64,000 bases of DNA from Desarmillaria ectypa (Eukaryota > Basidiomycota > Agaricomycetes > Agaricales > Physalacriaceae): positions 424,501-488,500 of the forward strand of contig JAUDYN010000011.1 of assembly GCA_030407005.1 (NCBI GenBank), given 5' to 3'. The translations under genes were made by a program, and so were the position numbers. Of this stretch, positions 1 through 11,749 are shown piece by piece. The stretch's first letter is position 1, and each line of letters begins with the position of its first letter. The notes beneath the pieces were generated by a model. It ran no database searches. It was not told where the DNA came from and worked only from the letters and a program-made list of their open reading frames with translations.

Positions 1-717
1 CCTACACGATGTTAACAGGACCGCACGTTCGAGTATCGTACCGGACGACTAATCGGGCAGCAAAACCACGTTGACGGATGATATGTAACGAAAGGAGATA
101 CAAACTCCTCTCGGATCTTAATGGTTGGATAGCGGGAGCGAACGTGCGAGAGTTATGTCCCTCGAACCGCCGATAATGAACAGCAGTGTGAGGCTTAATC
201 CTCATCTCAAATTCTTCTGAGAAAAGATTGGCTAACAACTGCAGATGTCGGCGCCAAGTAGGATGCAACAACCATTTCGATGGAAGGACGACCTATAAAA
301 AAGGATGAGAATCAGAGCTCTTAGGTAAGAAAGAGCGACATATACTCAACCGTTACATACTTTTAATAATACTAAATGTCACATAGATCTACTTGACTAA
401 AGATTGTCCAGCTTAAATACAGACAAGTACATTTGTATCTGTTACAGTCGCTGAAAGTAAGGGTCCCGGATCAAAATCCGCATTTAGACAGTCAATCCCA
501 TAAGGAAGAAGCGTAGAACTTGGCGGTCATTATTGGCAGCTGCGAAGCAATGAATGTCATCGAGCAGAAGCAAAAGAAGGAACAAGGTGGCTGTGCCAGT
601 GCGTCGCCAGAAATTAAATAGAGGAACAAACAATACCAAATAACGCGCTCTCTTTCTTCCAACTTTCTTTCAAGTGGCCAAGTTCAACGTCAAGGTATCA
701 GCGCTTCAACCATTATC
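1..717. other. Upstream region without a recognised gene
   Basis: I see no gene I can support here. A minus-strand open frame of 89 codons at 2-271 matches no family I know and lacks convincing splice or promoter context. The last ~100 bases are pyrimidine-rich and lead into the F-box gene start at 718, so they probably hold its promoter and 5' UTR. Confidence 0.4.
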
Positions 718-2432
718 ATGAACTCTTTCGAATGGTCCAGTACGTCTCACTTGATCGAAACTTCTTTCCTTTGACTGACATTACCATTAGCACCTGAACG
801 CCGCAGTGGCAATCAGGAATTGACACTAATTCCGAGCGAGATTTACTTGGAAATCTTCAGCTACTTTGAGCCTTCAGACGAGATAACTGAGGCGCAATGC
901 AAGGTCATATTCTCCAGGCTTGTCTTTGTCTGCCGGTTTTTCTGCTCTGTTGCCTTGCCTCGCCTTTACAGGTCGGTGGAATTTCGGGGGCGCAAACGCC
1001 AGAATAGCAAAGAGGAATCCGTTCCTTTCCTTAACTTCTGCCTCGGGATTAACAAGGGCTCATCTTGGGCTCGCGATCTGGCATGTCATGTCAAAGACTG
1101 CACCTTTGAGGACTGGATCCCGGAGACACCTTCCCAAGAACCTCTATATGCGGGATTTCTCAGAGTCTACTGCAAGGCAATGGTTAAGATGGAGGAAATC
1201 CAATCCCTCACTCTTGATTCTGTCATAATTTCGCATCGCCTTCTCAAATCGATCGCAAAACTGAACAAGCTGAAGCGTCTGGCTGTCAGACAATGTGAAC
1301 TGGGAAAGGACATCACTCGAGTGGATATTTCCAAGTTGCGCTCTCTTCCAATTAATGAATTTACATTGGTGTCCGGTATGTCGTCTACTCTTGCACATGC
1401 TTCTGCTAACTAATACACGTACAGTGCTTCAGAGATCTGCAAATACTGTCACGCTCTTCCAAGGTATTCCAAACATCTCAGACGTTGCATTGCATGCTCG
1501 CACGTGGGACGACAGCTCTATGTCTTCCGTGATGAACTCCCGGCTAACGCGACTAACGCTCGAAACAGTATCCTACGCGACCAAACTACCCCAGCTTGCT
1601 CACGTGTTGAACCACCTCTCATCGTTGACGCACCTAAAGATTGCGACTTTATCCTTGGAGAGCATGGGCCCCCCCGCCGGCCACCCAGCTTTCCCTTTGG
1701 CACCCTCGTCGTTGCCTCGTCTCTGCGTTCTGGCGTGTCCCCCATTTCTGGCAATCTTATTCCCTAAGCGAGCGCTGAATGAGCTCGACATTACGGGTTA
1801 TAACATCGCAACCAATGCATCGTTAAGACATGTCTATTTAAATATTAAGGACCACGACATACGGACCATGGGCCAGACTACTGCAGCGATTCATACGCTG
1901 TCGATATGTGGCGATATGGTATCACACGGCGATAGTATCATCCGACACTTTCCTGATTTGAGAAAGCTGCGTGTTGTATACGGCGACCCCCCTTCCCGAA
2001 GGATGATTGGCGACACAAACATAAAGAGCGTCTTCTCGGTGAGGATGTATCAGTGCCGAATTGTGTCAAGTTCTGTCTAACCGTTCGTCTTTTTAGAGTA
2101 TTTCTGCTGGCTTTCGCGGTAGAGGCCAAGGATATCTCCCTGTCCGCGAACTCAAAGTGGATTTACCTGTGATGAAGCCCTGGGTGGTCGATCTCCAGGC
2201 ACAGCACAAGGCTATCGTCGCGCAAATCGAAGCGGCGTTTTTCCAGATCACTCGGGTCGACCTTGGGGCGGGTGTCCAGTGGCACCGGAACGATCTCTGG
2301 AGTGACTGGCAAGCTTATGTACAGCCAGCCAAGATTGAAGGCACGATGCTCCGGGCTATGAGGTTGTTCTCCGACAGTATCACCGATTATAAGAGATGCT
2401 TTGCAAAGGCGGGTCTCCTGGATAGAGATTAG
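718..2432 (+). CDS. F-box protein, four exons
   Basis: Predicted substrate-recognition subunit of an SCF ubiquitin ligase. Exons are approximately 718-739, 791-1375, 1425-2038 and 2097-2432, about 518 residues. The tiny first exon (MNSFEWS) is joined through a GTACGT...TTAG intron of 51 nt and leads in frame to LTLIPSEIYLEIFSYF, a typical fungal F-box start. This is why I chose ATG 718 over the internal TTG at 820. After the F-box come leucine-rich stretches such as LNKLKRLAVRQCEL and LNHLSSLTHLKIATL, typical of agaric F-box/LRR-like proteins whose targets are unknown. The final exon (KVDLPVMKPWVVDLQAQ) keeps phase and ends at TAG 2432. The seen parts are the open frame and splice signals; SCF function is inferred from the family. 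Confidence 0.85.
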
Positions 2433-2521
2433 GTTTAGATGTTAGTTTATCCGGAGATTGTATGACCACAAATTACTATTTTACCCCTCATCCGTGTACA
2501 AGTTCCAAGTCATTTACCACG

Positions 2522-4151
2522 TCAAACACCGATGATAGCTTCGACTAAACTGGGGACACTATCAAAAAAGTCGAGCACTCAAAAGTCGGTCAGTATCATT
2601 CTTCAAGATAGATAAACGACAGAACACACTGATGATTCCAAATCTCGATCCTTTTCTATCCTGAAGCCAAGGAAGCAGCTTCTGGTTCACCCCAGGAACA
2701 TCTGTCCCATTACCGAGGGCCATGATCTGCAGCATCATGAGCGCTTGAATGATAGGATTTCGAGACGAGAACTCACCCTGGGCGTTTCGGGAGGCGAGTC
2801 TTGATTATGTTCGGCGCTAGCGAAACTGATATACAGTTGATCTGGGTGATTGTCGATGGCATCCTGGATATGCGCCGTCGTGGCGTTGAACTTCCATTGG
2901 ATATTCTCTGCAGCCCCAGCCCCAATCTCTAGCCCTATCTCGTAGTAATCCTATGCTCCTGAATCAGCGACTTGCTTCGATATATCAAAACCGGGCTCAC
3001 CTCGATATACGCGGCCTCCTTCTCGGCCTCGTTGTACACAATGGAGATGTTAACGCCATTGTCAGTCCACTGATCCGCGCCGAGGTAAATCCCGATCCTT
3101 CTGGTGTCGTAGTCAGGGAGGAGATCATAGCTGAACCGTTGGAGAAGTGTCATCTTTCCCCGGGCTTCACCGAGAGCACCGAGCTGCAAAGATTAGCGAG
3201 TCGTACGCGTGCAGGTCACTGTAACTCACTGTCCCATTAGTCTGGACCCAGTACTCTGTGGCCGGGCTGCTATTGAATAGATCGTACAAGTGCCCGTAAA
3301 ATTTAGCATCATTGGGTGTACCGGTACCGCCCTCGTGGTTGATGGAGATGAGGAGCGCCTCAGTGGGGTGCTCGTCGAGCCAGCTGTAGAAGCCAAAGAA
3401 TACATCTTCGATCGTGGTTGTTGGGCTCAGCATGGCCTGGGCTAAGTGTTCATTATTATCTTCAAGAGCCAAACCCGAAGCGGGATTTCTTACAATGGTA
3501 AAATCCGATGGTATCCTAGCCGCATACTTAGTTTGTTGATGGGTTCAGAGCCATCGCAATCCACGACGTACATTTCCAGGATTATAAGCAACTCGCAAGT
3601 CAAACACTCGGACGCCACCATTGAGCATCTGAAAGAGCGAGTGCTCTTGACACTGGTAATACTGGGCTGCCGCAATCCTGGCAGATTACGTATATAAGTG
3701 ACTTCCCCTTCTGCAAGCGAATACGATCCACTCACTCTCCGGTATAACGAATGAATTCATCCTGTGTAGTCTGCGAGTAGTTCCCTATAATTCATATCAG
3801 CCCGATGTTTTCCTTGCCACCATCAAAAAAACCTACAAGTTGCAGCATCGTGGGTACCAGGAATGCTCATGTGCACGATCCTTGTATCGTCCGGATACTT
3901 GGCCATCCAGTCACAAGTCGCACTCGATTGAGAACATCCATCATCGTATCCTGCAAGATAATATTTAGGAGACAGCGCGTTTCTTGAGCAGTAAAGGACG
4001 CACCTAAGATCGGAGCACCCCGCTTCAAGATCTCAGCAAGGGCACTCTGCGCGAGGACAGTCTGTTCTCGGGGACCTCCCCCATTACGTGCGATGGGATT
4101 GGCGAGCGTACCCAGGTTCAACGCAACCGCCGCAAAGAATAAGAGAAACAT
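2522..4151 (-). CDS. Secreted PLC-like phosphodiesterase (PI-PLC X domain)
   Basis: Predicted secreted phosphoinositide-phospholipase-C-like phosphodiesterase. Ten short exons can be joined on the minus strand, giving a protein of roughly 330 residues. It begins with a signal peptide (MFLLFFAAVALNLGTLA). The first catalytic region is SIPGTHDAAT, containing the H-D pair of the PI-PLC X barrel, and the second is the histidine in LISINHEGG. GGVRVFDLRVAYNPGN matches the conserved 'G.R..DLR' strand, and the barrel closes with LDFFDSVPSLVEAIIG. The last intron was set by that conserved terminus, because reading straight through would give an unrelated tail. Fungal members often lack the calcium-binding residues of eukaryotic PLC; the exact substrate cannot be told from sequence. 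No neighbour suggests a pathway. All joins keep the reading frame, and no break was seen. Confidence 0.88.
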
Positions 4152-4757
4152 AGGGGTTAATGTTCAGGTCCGAGGGTTCAGATTCTGAGTCTCAGCTACT
4201 TAAATATCCAGCCTCCTTGGCGCGCACGTTGTCCACGAGAGAGTGGCCTACCGGTGGGTCCCCCAAGGACTCGCAGTATACCGGACGAACGAAAAGCGCA
4301 CGTTCTGATGATGTCGGTGGAAAAATGTTAAGAAATGCAAAGTTCAAAGATCTCAAGATCTGGCTCGGGGTCGTAAGGGGGATTCTGAGTTTGAAATAGA
4401 TTGATATTCCTACGGTTATTAATACATCTGTTATATTTTGAAGTCCCTTCACTGTTCATGCGTACTGTAGCAAGCCACTATTTTACGAATTCGAATATGA
4501 GAGCTATCTGACAGTCTGCATTGCCTTGTCGTATGAAGCACAAAAATAAGCTGGGAAGCCGGAAAACTGGCCCTGCATTTCCATCACAGGATGGTAGATA
4601 GCGCGCGGTATAAGAGATCAGGATCAGGCTTCATATCACTCCCAATTATTTATATAATTTACTTTCAGGTAAGGATTGAATATGCTCGTCGTCAAATGGA
4701 ATTAAAATACGTTCTACGCTAAGTCATGCAAAGTCATCCAGGGATACGAGGGTAGAA
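4152..4757. other. Intergenic region between PLC-like and FHA-RING genes
   Basis: Contains the promoter side of the minus-strand PLC-like gene and the 3' flank of the minus-strand FHA-RING gene. The two overlapping open frames (4160-4399 plus, 4192-4452 minus) have no splice context or family match, so I do not call a gene. Confidence 0.4.
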
Positions 4758-6355
4758 TTACCGCTTACGCTTCGTAGCAGACCCTTCGCCATCATCGCCT
4801 GTATCGGGGGTATCAATATCTACATGCATTCCTTCGCCTGCACTTCCACCCTCGCCACTACCTTCACTGTCAATGTGCAATGCCTCATGATCGATATCCA
4901 TCTCGCCAGGCCGTAAGTCACCATCGACCATCATCTCCTCACCTTCCTCTTCTTCATCCATGAGATCCATGCTGGGTCCCCGAGAGCGCCTGCGTACCCG
5001 ACTGCCAATATCACCTTCGACTTCAGTCTCAGCACCGCAGGCGTCAGCTGCCTCCTTCTCTCGTTTCCTGGGGCTGTCCTCTGCAGCCGAGGAATCGTCG
5101 TCATCATCGTCGGCCTCCGCATCCACCTCGACATCCTCTTCGAGATCGGCGAAAGTTCGGCAAAGGGGGCAGGAAAAGGCAGGGTGGTGCGATTCGAGAA
5201 GAGGTCGGATGCATTTGTAGTGGAAGGTGTGGGAACAAGGCGCAATAAATAGAGCTTGACGGATCGTGACGCTGAAGAGGCCTGCCGAAGCATTAATTAG
5301 AATTCGGATGATAACGCAACAGATACGAACATATACAACAGTCAGGAATAGTTGATTTGGTAGTGGTCTTTGTTCCGACTGCAGGTTTGGCAGGTGCAAC
5401 GGTGGCAGAAAGGGACTTGAGATTTTTCAAGGCATTCGTGCTGAAGAGCTGTGAGTCACAAAAACAGTGAGAGAAAGATATCGACGCACTTGAAGGCATT
5501 TGCAGCAGCTTGCCACTCCCTGCCAAGCTCAATCCGGATCTTTACCGACTTGTAGATATCCTCTGCTCCACCTTGGTAATCCACACCGAGCTGAAGGATA
5601 TCACCGTCCTTGATCTGATGCGGCCGCGACTCTGTATTGGCTGGAGAAAGTCGTACGTGATTCAAGAACGTCCCTGACGATGACTTTGTGTCTTTCACGA
5701 AGAATCTGGCATTAGAATCCACCCAAATCTCTGCATGAGCCCTCGAGACGACTTTGCTCTTGAATGCGACCTTGTTATTATGCAGGGCATTGACGGCGGC
5801 AAGGCCTATCCCTGACCGGTCTGTGAAACGACCAATGCGCAGCGGGGTGTCTGCCTCCTTGACATCGCGCGATATGGCATCAAACCTAAGCGAACGGCGG
5901 GAGTCCAGATGGGGAACGAGACGTAGGCGGTGGGTAGGGCCAGTACTTGGCCGCGATGCTGCTGCCGTTGAAGGCGTCGTTGCCTGTGCAAGCGCTGCTG
6001 GCGACGGCAGGGCTGGCACAACAGGGCTCGTCTGCGTCGATATCACGCCCCCGGAACGTCGTCGTCGCAGCATGTGGGATAATCCAAGGCCACCGGTAGA
6101 CGAGGTGCTAGTTGCTGATACAGAAGGCTGTACAACGCCACCTGTCGGAGGCATGATTGCCGCTGCTGGCCGGCGTCTGTGGCTGCCTTCTGCTGCCACT
6201 GGTGACGGTGGCTGGCCTGTAGGTGATGGTGACAACTCTCTGAGAACTTCTGGATGTGACTGGGAAGCGTTTCGAGGTCTTCCTCGCAAGAAAGAGCTGA
6301 GAATGGTGGATCGTAATGGTGGTGATTCGCTTCCAGCGACAGCGTTGGGGTCCAT
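4758..6355 (-). CDS. dma1: FHA-RING E3 ubiquitin ligase, Dma1/CHFR family
   Basis: Predicted RING E3 ubiquitin ligase of the yeast Dma1/Dma2 and animal CHFR/RNF8 type, which act in the spindle and septation checkpoint. Three exons give about 500 residues. The N-terminal ~140 residues are Ser/Pro-rich and disordered. The FHA domain follows (about residues 140-285), with the core LRIGRFTDRSG, SRAHAEIW and SSSGTFLNH motifs that bind phosphothreonine. A RING-H2 finger comes next: CCIC, then CSHTFHYKC and FSCPLC, eight ligands all present. The first two cysteines lie just before an intron and the fourth is split by it. The C-terminus is unusually acidic, with long Asp/Glu runs, and ends in TKRKR. 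Start is ATG 6355, the only one preceding the open N-terminal frame. Family identity is from domain order; the exact checkpoint role is inferred. Confidence 0.9.
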
Positions 6356-7099
6356 ATGACTCTAAAAATAAGGAATAAAAAGGTGCTCGTCGTCGTCACG
6401 GGCAGCGAGCTCGACACTATTAATGGCGTTTCCGTTGAGGACGGTGATGGTTGAAGTTTGAGTCAGGGTCCACTGCAGTTTTGTCCGACACGCCCAAAAA
6501 AAGTGTCTCACGCGATCTCGTTCCTGTTTTATACATTGTGCTAAGATTGATACGGTGAACCTTCACAATTGATTGCTAGCCCTATCTGTACGTATAAATA
6601 CTTCTTTCCTTTTGCTTAGTTTTCTGCTCACTGATTGAATGTTGAATAGTCACGTCGGTTGAGCTAAATATGTACTGCTAACACTTGGCTTTCAATATCA
6701 ACATGAAACCATCAATCAGTGGCGTATGCAAGGAAGAATGTACCCCACGCACACGTATCCACCAGTCCCGTGGACACTGCAGTAGTTCTCCAGTGTCATC
6801 GGAACGACCGAGACGGAATGAAAACGGAGGCGCCTGCTATTACTTCCGATATTCGGGGGGGGGGGGACTATCCAAAGTTCAAACATTGGGACTGTTCATT
6901 TACGACGACGACGAGTTTGACGTTCTTGGATCCAGTGAGTACTCTGTGCCCGGCATATCCAAATATATTCAACTTTTGCGCAGATAACGTCTCGGATAGC
7001 CTCATCTTCCCGATACACTCTCAATACATGACTCGGGGATACCGCGAAACGTTGTCTCATTTCCTGCAAGACATAAAAATATCCCGGCGGGTCGTGTAC
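6356..7099. other. Promoter side of the FHA-RING gene; poly-G tract
   Basis: No gene recognised. The segment next to 6355 is the likely promoter of the minus-strand FHA-RING gene. A run of 12 G occurs at 6855-6866. Frames crossing it (6685-6987, 6719-7102) look non-coding. Confidence 0.4.
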
Positions 7100-10080
7100 T
7101 AGGAGCTCGGCCACAGATATGTATATATATCCTTACTGTGGCTTCTATTGAAACTTTTTTTTGGCTTTGCGCAGTGGATGAGCTGCTTTCGATTACATTG
7201 TTTAGATTCCAATACGAGTTTTCAAGATTCCTTTTATGTACGCACGCGACCCACGTACGCTTCGACTGCGGAATGCTGATCATGTCGTCGAGCAAGTGGG
7301 CCAAGTATTTCGTTGTCGCAGCGACCGGATCAGGACTTAATGACGTTGACCTGTCACCACCATTCCATGGGCTTGTTTCCGAGTACATACTAGTTCACCA
7401 CGAGTATGCCTCACCAGTTACGGAATACTTTAGCACGATGGCAAGGCAATTTTGGGGGAAGGGTTGCCATTGGGGCTCAAGAATTCTGCCCAGAGTTGAC
7501 TTTGGTCTGCCTCGTACCCATAACACGGTTCGCGTTGGACTTGGACGCGGCAAGGGACAAGGAACGCATTTCTTCGTGTGTCCCCTCTTTCGAACATGTT
7601 TTTGTTTTCAAGTCTCCCATATCTTGCGCCACGCGAAGGACGAAGCTTGAAATGAACTTGGATCTGGACTCTGTGCTTCTTCCTTTTACTCGCACACTCT
7701 GCCAATCCACCCACCGCCACCCCACCGCAGCTGAAGGACTTGTCAATGTATTCTTCTGGGTGGCGTTAATATATCGTTGCACTGCATTTCGGGCATTCGG
7801 GGATGGGAGTAGAAGTTTTGTGCAAGTCACCCTTGGGCCTCGGCATCATTTCGAGGCGGTATGTTGGTGCGCTCAGGCTTGCCGGCTTCACGGGAGTACT
7901 ATTCTTGATGCAATGACGGATCCAGGTCGAGGTGAAATATTCATTCCTCTGCCCCAGTAGAATTGACAACGTTCCAGACGCTTTGTGTAACCTCGCCTCT
8001 TCTGTTATATGACGACGGAAATTGATGACCCTCTCTCCTTAGCATTAAGCCCTATGAAATTTCTCATCCTTCCAGACGTCAAAATTGATTATTCCGCCCA
8101 ACTTTGATTCTTGCACTTGCACCGAATTGGCATCGACATTGGATGTATAATATGGCGAGCGGTGACGATCACGACGTAGCATGTCGCTCTCACTAGGATT
8201 CACGGGTGTGTTATCATCATATCTTTCAAAAAACATGGTACAGCGAGGAGTCATGACCCTCAACCTTTGAAGCGTGAAGGTGCTAGGTCAGACTATAAAT
8301 ATCCGCAATGGACCATGAGTACGCTACGCCATCGGGGAGGTTGCCGTTATACTATACTCTTCTTTCTTTGGCCAAGGGGATTACAGTCACCGGCCTGTCT
8401 CCTACGGATAGCTGTGTGGTTGCCGTTTGGGGTAACGTTTCCAATACCGTTAGCCCGTGATTGACGAAATCGTGTATCTGCGAATTCCTATGTTCGAGCC
8501 AACGGGCATTGTTACGGCAGATCCTAAGATGCATACTTGAGAGTGCTTCAAGCAGCGAGCTTTATCGTTATATTTGCCATCAGCATAACGGGTCAAAGCG
8601 CATACAACTTTCCATCTCTCGAGTTGTCGATACTTCGTAGTTATCAAATGCAATATTGATTCTGTCTGACTTGCAATGTGAAACGCTCACAGTAACTCAG
8701 ACAGCAGCAGCCATATATCGATTAAAAATGTCCATCGATGATCCATCTTCAGCGAGAATACCCATGCGCTGGATCTGTTCTCTTGTCTCTTCTTCATCCC
8801 GAAGGACCTTTTCCGCATAACCAGCAGCACCCGACATATGAGCGATCCGACAACATGCAGCATGAATAGCTAGGTAAGCAGGGCTGGGTAGTGGCAGAGC
8901 TTCTGGATCAGGTGAAGCGAAGGTGACAACACGACTTGGGAGACTTCGCGATACACCTAATGAAACAGTCTCAGCGACATATGTGTTAGGTTGGTCCTTC
9001 TAAGTGGTATCATGAGAAGTGTTGCAGCCATGAAATTCAGGCTAAATACCGTAGCTTGAAGCCACAAAATCAACTGATCAAAAGCGTCATAAAGGTCACA
9101 GCACAATGTGAGGATGTTGTCCAAGCGATGAATTCCAGTATCATTAAGCGCTTCTGTTTGTATACCATACATACGCATCATAGCCCATACAGGGGACATC
9201 CATTCATGTTAATAAAGTGGTCATGAGCTAAATCTACTTGAATCCAATCAGCGAAAACGTACTTTGTCAGATGTAGCTTCATCGTTCTCTCCCAAGTTAG
9301 AGTCAAGACCCTCCGGAAATATATGCACACATTGAAGAGAGAATGTATGGCAGTTCGGGTGCTGGGAAAGAATCGCGGCCGAATTCTGGTCAAAATACTT
9401 CCGATCATATGTGTCTGTTCTGATGAGACAACGATAACCATCGCGAAGAAGAGCCTATGTGCATATGAATACAGCGGGAAAGATGAAAGGCTCCGAAGAA
9501 TCTCACCGCTTTCTTTGCCGTGCTATGATTCAGAGATGCCTGTTCGAGAATGTATCTACAGAACTCCTTCGTATTGTCGGTATCGGGACAAGAGGGATGG
9601 TCTGATGGAATAGGTGTTCTGACTCGCTCTGTTGCATCCTTGACTACGATGCAGTTGAGCGACGCGAAAGCATCGCACAGGTGGACTCACATAGGCAAAG
9701 CAAGCTCTGAATATAGTGGTTGCCCAGGGCAAGTAAAGTGTCATTGGTGCTACATTCGTTGATGGATTTTGTTATATAGTCTTGGCCCGAGACAGATGGG
9801 GCTTCTATAAGAGCCTATCCCAGCACGCGAGCGCAGAGGACAACAGGAGAATGCCTTGGATCCGGGAGGGGAATGGCACGAGACTCGAGGCTAAGGCAGA
9901 AATTGAATGCAGCATAGAGATCAGCTTGAAGAAAAGGATTTGCAGGAAGGGGTCGAGGGGTCAAGTCGATTGGTTGTGGTAGATGCGACATGGTCCTGGA
10001 ATCGTTTCGACCCAATTGCCCCAGGCCCGTTAAGTAAGATAATAGTACTCAACAATGATAAATTATAAAATTTCAGAATT
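7100..10080. repeat. Left arm of a large degenerate inverted repeat
   Basis: This arm matches the reverse complement of about 14110-16700. Clear matching blocks are: 7150-7430 with 16430-16670 (shared GGAATGCTGATCATG and AAGTGGGCCAAGTATTTCGT); 7460-7800 with 15970-16370 (CCACCGCCACCCCACCGCAG and GCGTTAATATATCGTTGCAC); 8830-8930 with 15190-15280; and 9800-10060 with 14120-14340. The centre (about 7970-8700) does not align with the other arm. The outer ~900 bp has no recognisable protein; the inner part is a dead HNH-family gene. Many substitutions and indels separate the arms, so this is old. Confidence 0.75.
8697..9991 (-). pseudogene. HNH-nuclease-family pseudogene (left arm copy)
   Basis: A decayed copy of the HNH endonuclease-domain family that is abundant in agaric genomes. 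From ATG 9991 it reads MSHLPQP, then ESRAIPLPDPRHSPVVLCAR. The conserved LGY codon is TAG here (9815-9817); the other arm has TAC. After an intron it continues with KDATERVRTPIPSDHPSCPD. The HNH core is recognisable as ALLRDGYRCLI (about 9440-9480) and CVHIFPEG, but stops and frame changes fall between them. The end is well kept: GIHRLDNILTL, then SPDPEALPLPSPAYLAIHAA and ILAEDGSSMDIF, with a stop at 8697. Nuclease activity is very unlikely. Family assignment rests on motif order and memory of related proteins. Confidence 0.72.
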
Positions 10081-11749
10081 GAGTATCAACGATGACTTCA
10101 TCACTAATGTCACAAAAACGAGAGTTGTCGATTTTCAAGAGACTCTGTATGAGCACCAGACGTGGATGTAAGAGTGAAACGTCGGCTAGGGGTCACAGGG
10201 AGCCGGCCGTCGGAGTGTGAAATTCAGATAGTGATTGATCCGCTCAGCCGCAGCTCCTTCATAATATTTGAGCCATTCAGAATTTGATAGCATTTCCTTT
10301 GCCATAGAAAGTGAATAAATACATAATGCCAGTAAGTAGCCGGAGAAGTGAATACAACGAGCTCAAATGTTGTAGAGCCTGCACTCAGGTTAATTAAGTC
10401 TCCGACATATTGCCGAACAAATGCCGAGTGATGCCGTACTACAAACTCAAAAGCGCCTCTCCTCCCATCCACCGTCTCGTCGTAATTGTGGGATCTAGCA
10501 CTGTCTTCAGGTTTCTCAATTACCCCTCAAAGCTCTCGTTTCAATGATAGGGAACCACGTACATATTCTATGCTATATTGAATGCAGCTAACGTCGTCCT
10601 CCTCGCTTGGTAAGATCTATCAATGGCGCGACCATGGCTACGACCTCGCCTTAGAACCTGGCCATGAATTCATGCCCTGTCGTCGAGAATATTGCTCAAC
10701 GTAGACAGATTCCCTTCTGTTGTACGCCATAGTGCCTAGTCGACACGACAAACGTCCGCGTCCACTCTCGTGCATCCGTGTCTTCCTTGCATCGATGATG
10801 GGTATTTTGTTCGAAGAACGACCTCAACGTCAAAGTATAGTGTTTAGGAGGTTACAATCCTACGAGCTTTGACTGTTGACGAACTGGGGTACTTTTTTCC
10901 TGGGAGCGCGAGAACTCCCTTGTACTTTCTAAAACCAACTTTTTATTCTTTTATTTTCTAGCTGTTTAATCCTCACCAATATAAACCTCCTGCTTTCCGA
11001 TTTATTTTCGCTCCCGCCTTTGTCTCGCATTTTTTTCGTCGTCGAGATTATTATTGATGACCACCAGGGACACGTCTCATCGATTCAAGCACGCACAATC
11101 ATCTCACTTCTCTTGGTATCACCGACAATCTAGGCGACCAGTCCCATTCTCAAAGGACAGGAAGCCGCTTCTGCTGCCATCGGTGATCTGGAACAGGTAT
11201 GGAACAGGTATGGAACAATCATTTGCACATACCTCTGTTCATCGTGTTTTCTTCGACACCACGGACAACATCGATGAGAACCTATCAGACATCTCAATGC
11301 TTTGGGGTGACCTCCATTGGCGAACTACATCGCATTCAAGGCGAAACTTGCCCTGGATCAGAGGAAGGTCGCGAACGCAAGTCTCGCCATCTTTGATGAT
11401 TGATTCTTGATAATGCGTATTCAGATTTGGGTTCATGGATGGAATAAGGCACCGTCAGGGGGTTTACACAATTGCCCTTACCAAAATTCCTAAGCGTCTA
11501 TCTTGTCACAGGATGCTTGGGGGCGGCTGATTGCGATATGAGTTAATGACACCGGCCCTATCCATCATCCGAGGTTTGTCTACCTCTCACCACCAGGATA
11601 AGGCGCTTAACTTATTAGGTACAGCATCGGTGCAATCACAGATTAGTACCACGCCCCGTCGACCTGACGAACTAGCCATAGTACGTGTACTTGCGTTACT
11701 TTCAACATTTCATTGTCCCTATTCTGGCTATCATTAGGAATACTTAAAA
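10081..11749. other. Sparse region between left arm and HET gene
   Basis: No gene supported. Frames at 10224-10472 (minus) and 11054-11410 (plus) match nothing I know. A short tandem of GGAACAGGTAT lies near 11190-11215. A ~40-bp segment near 10135-10175 (GAGACTCTGT, then GCACCA.AC.TGGATGTA) recurs in the same orientation at about 17220-17255. Confidence 0.4.

Noticed and set aside
2..271. Minus-strand 89-codon frame at the window start
   Set aside because: No family, splice or start context.
5754..6359. Long plus-strand frame (201 codons) opposite the FHA-RING gene
   Set aside because: It is antisense to the Ser/Pro-rich coding exon; no domain or splice context.
7138..7650. 170-codon plus-strand frame in the left arm
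   Set aside because: The matching part of the right arm is not open in the same frame, so it is chance openness in repeat DNA.
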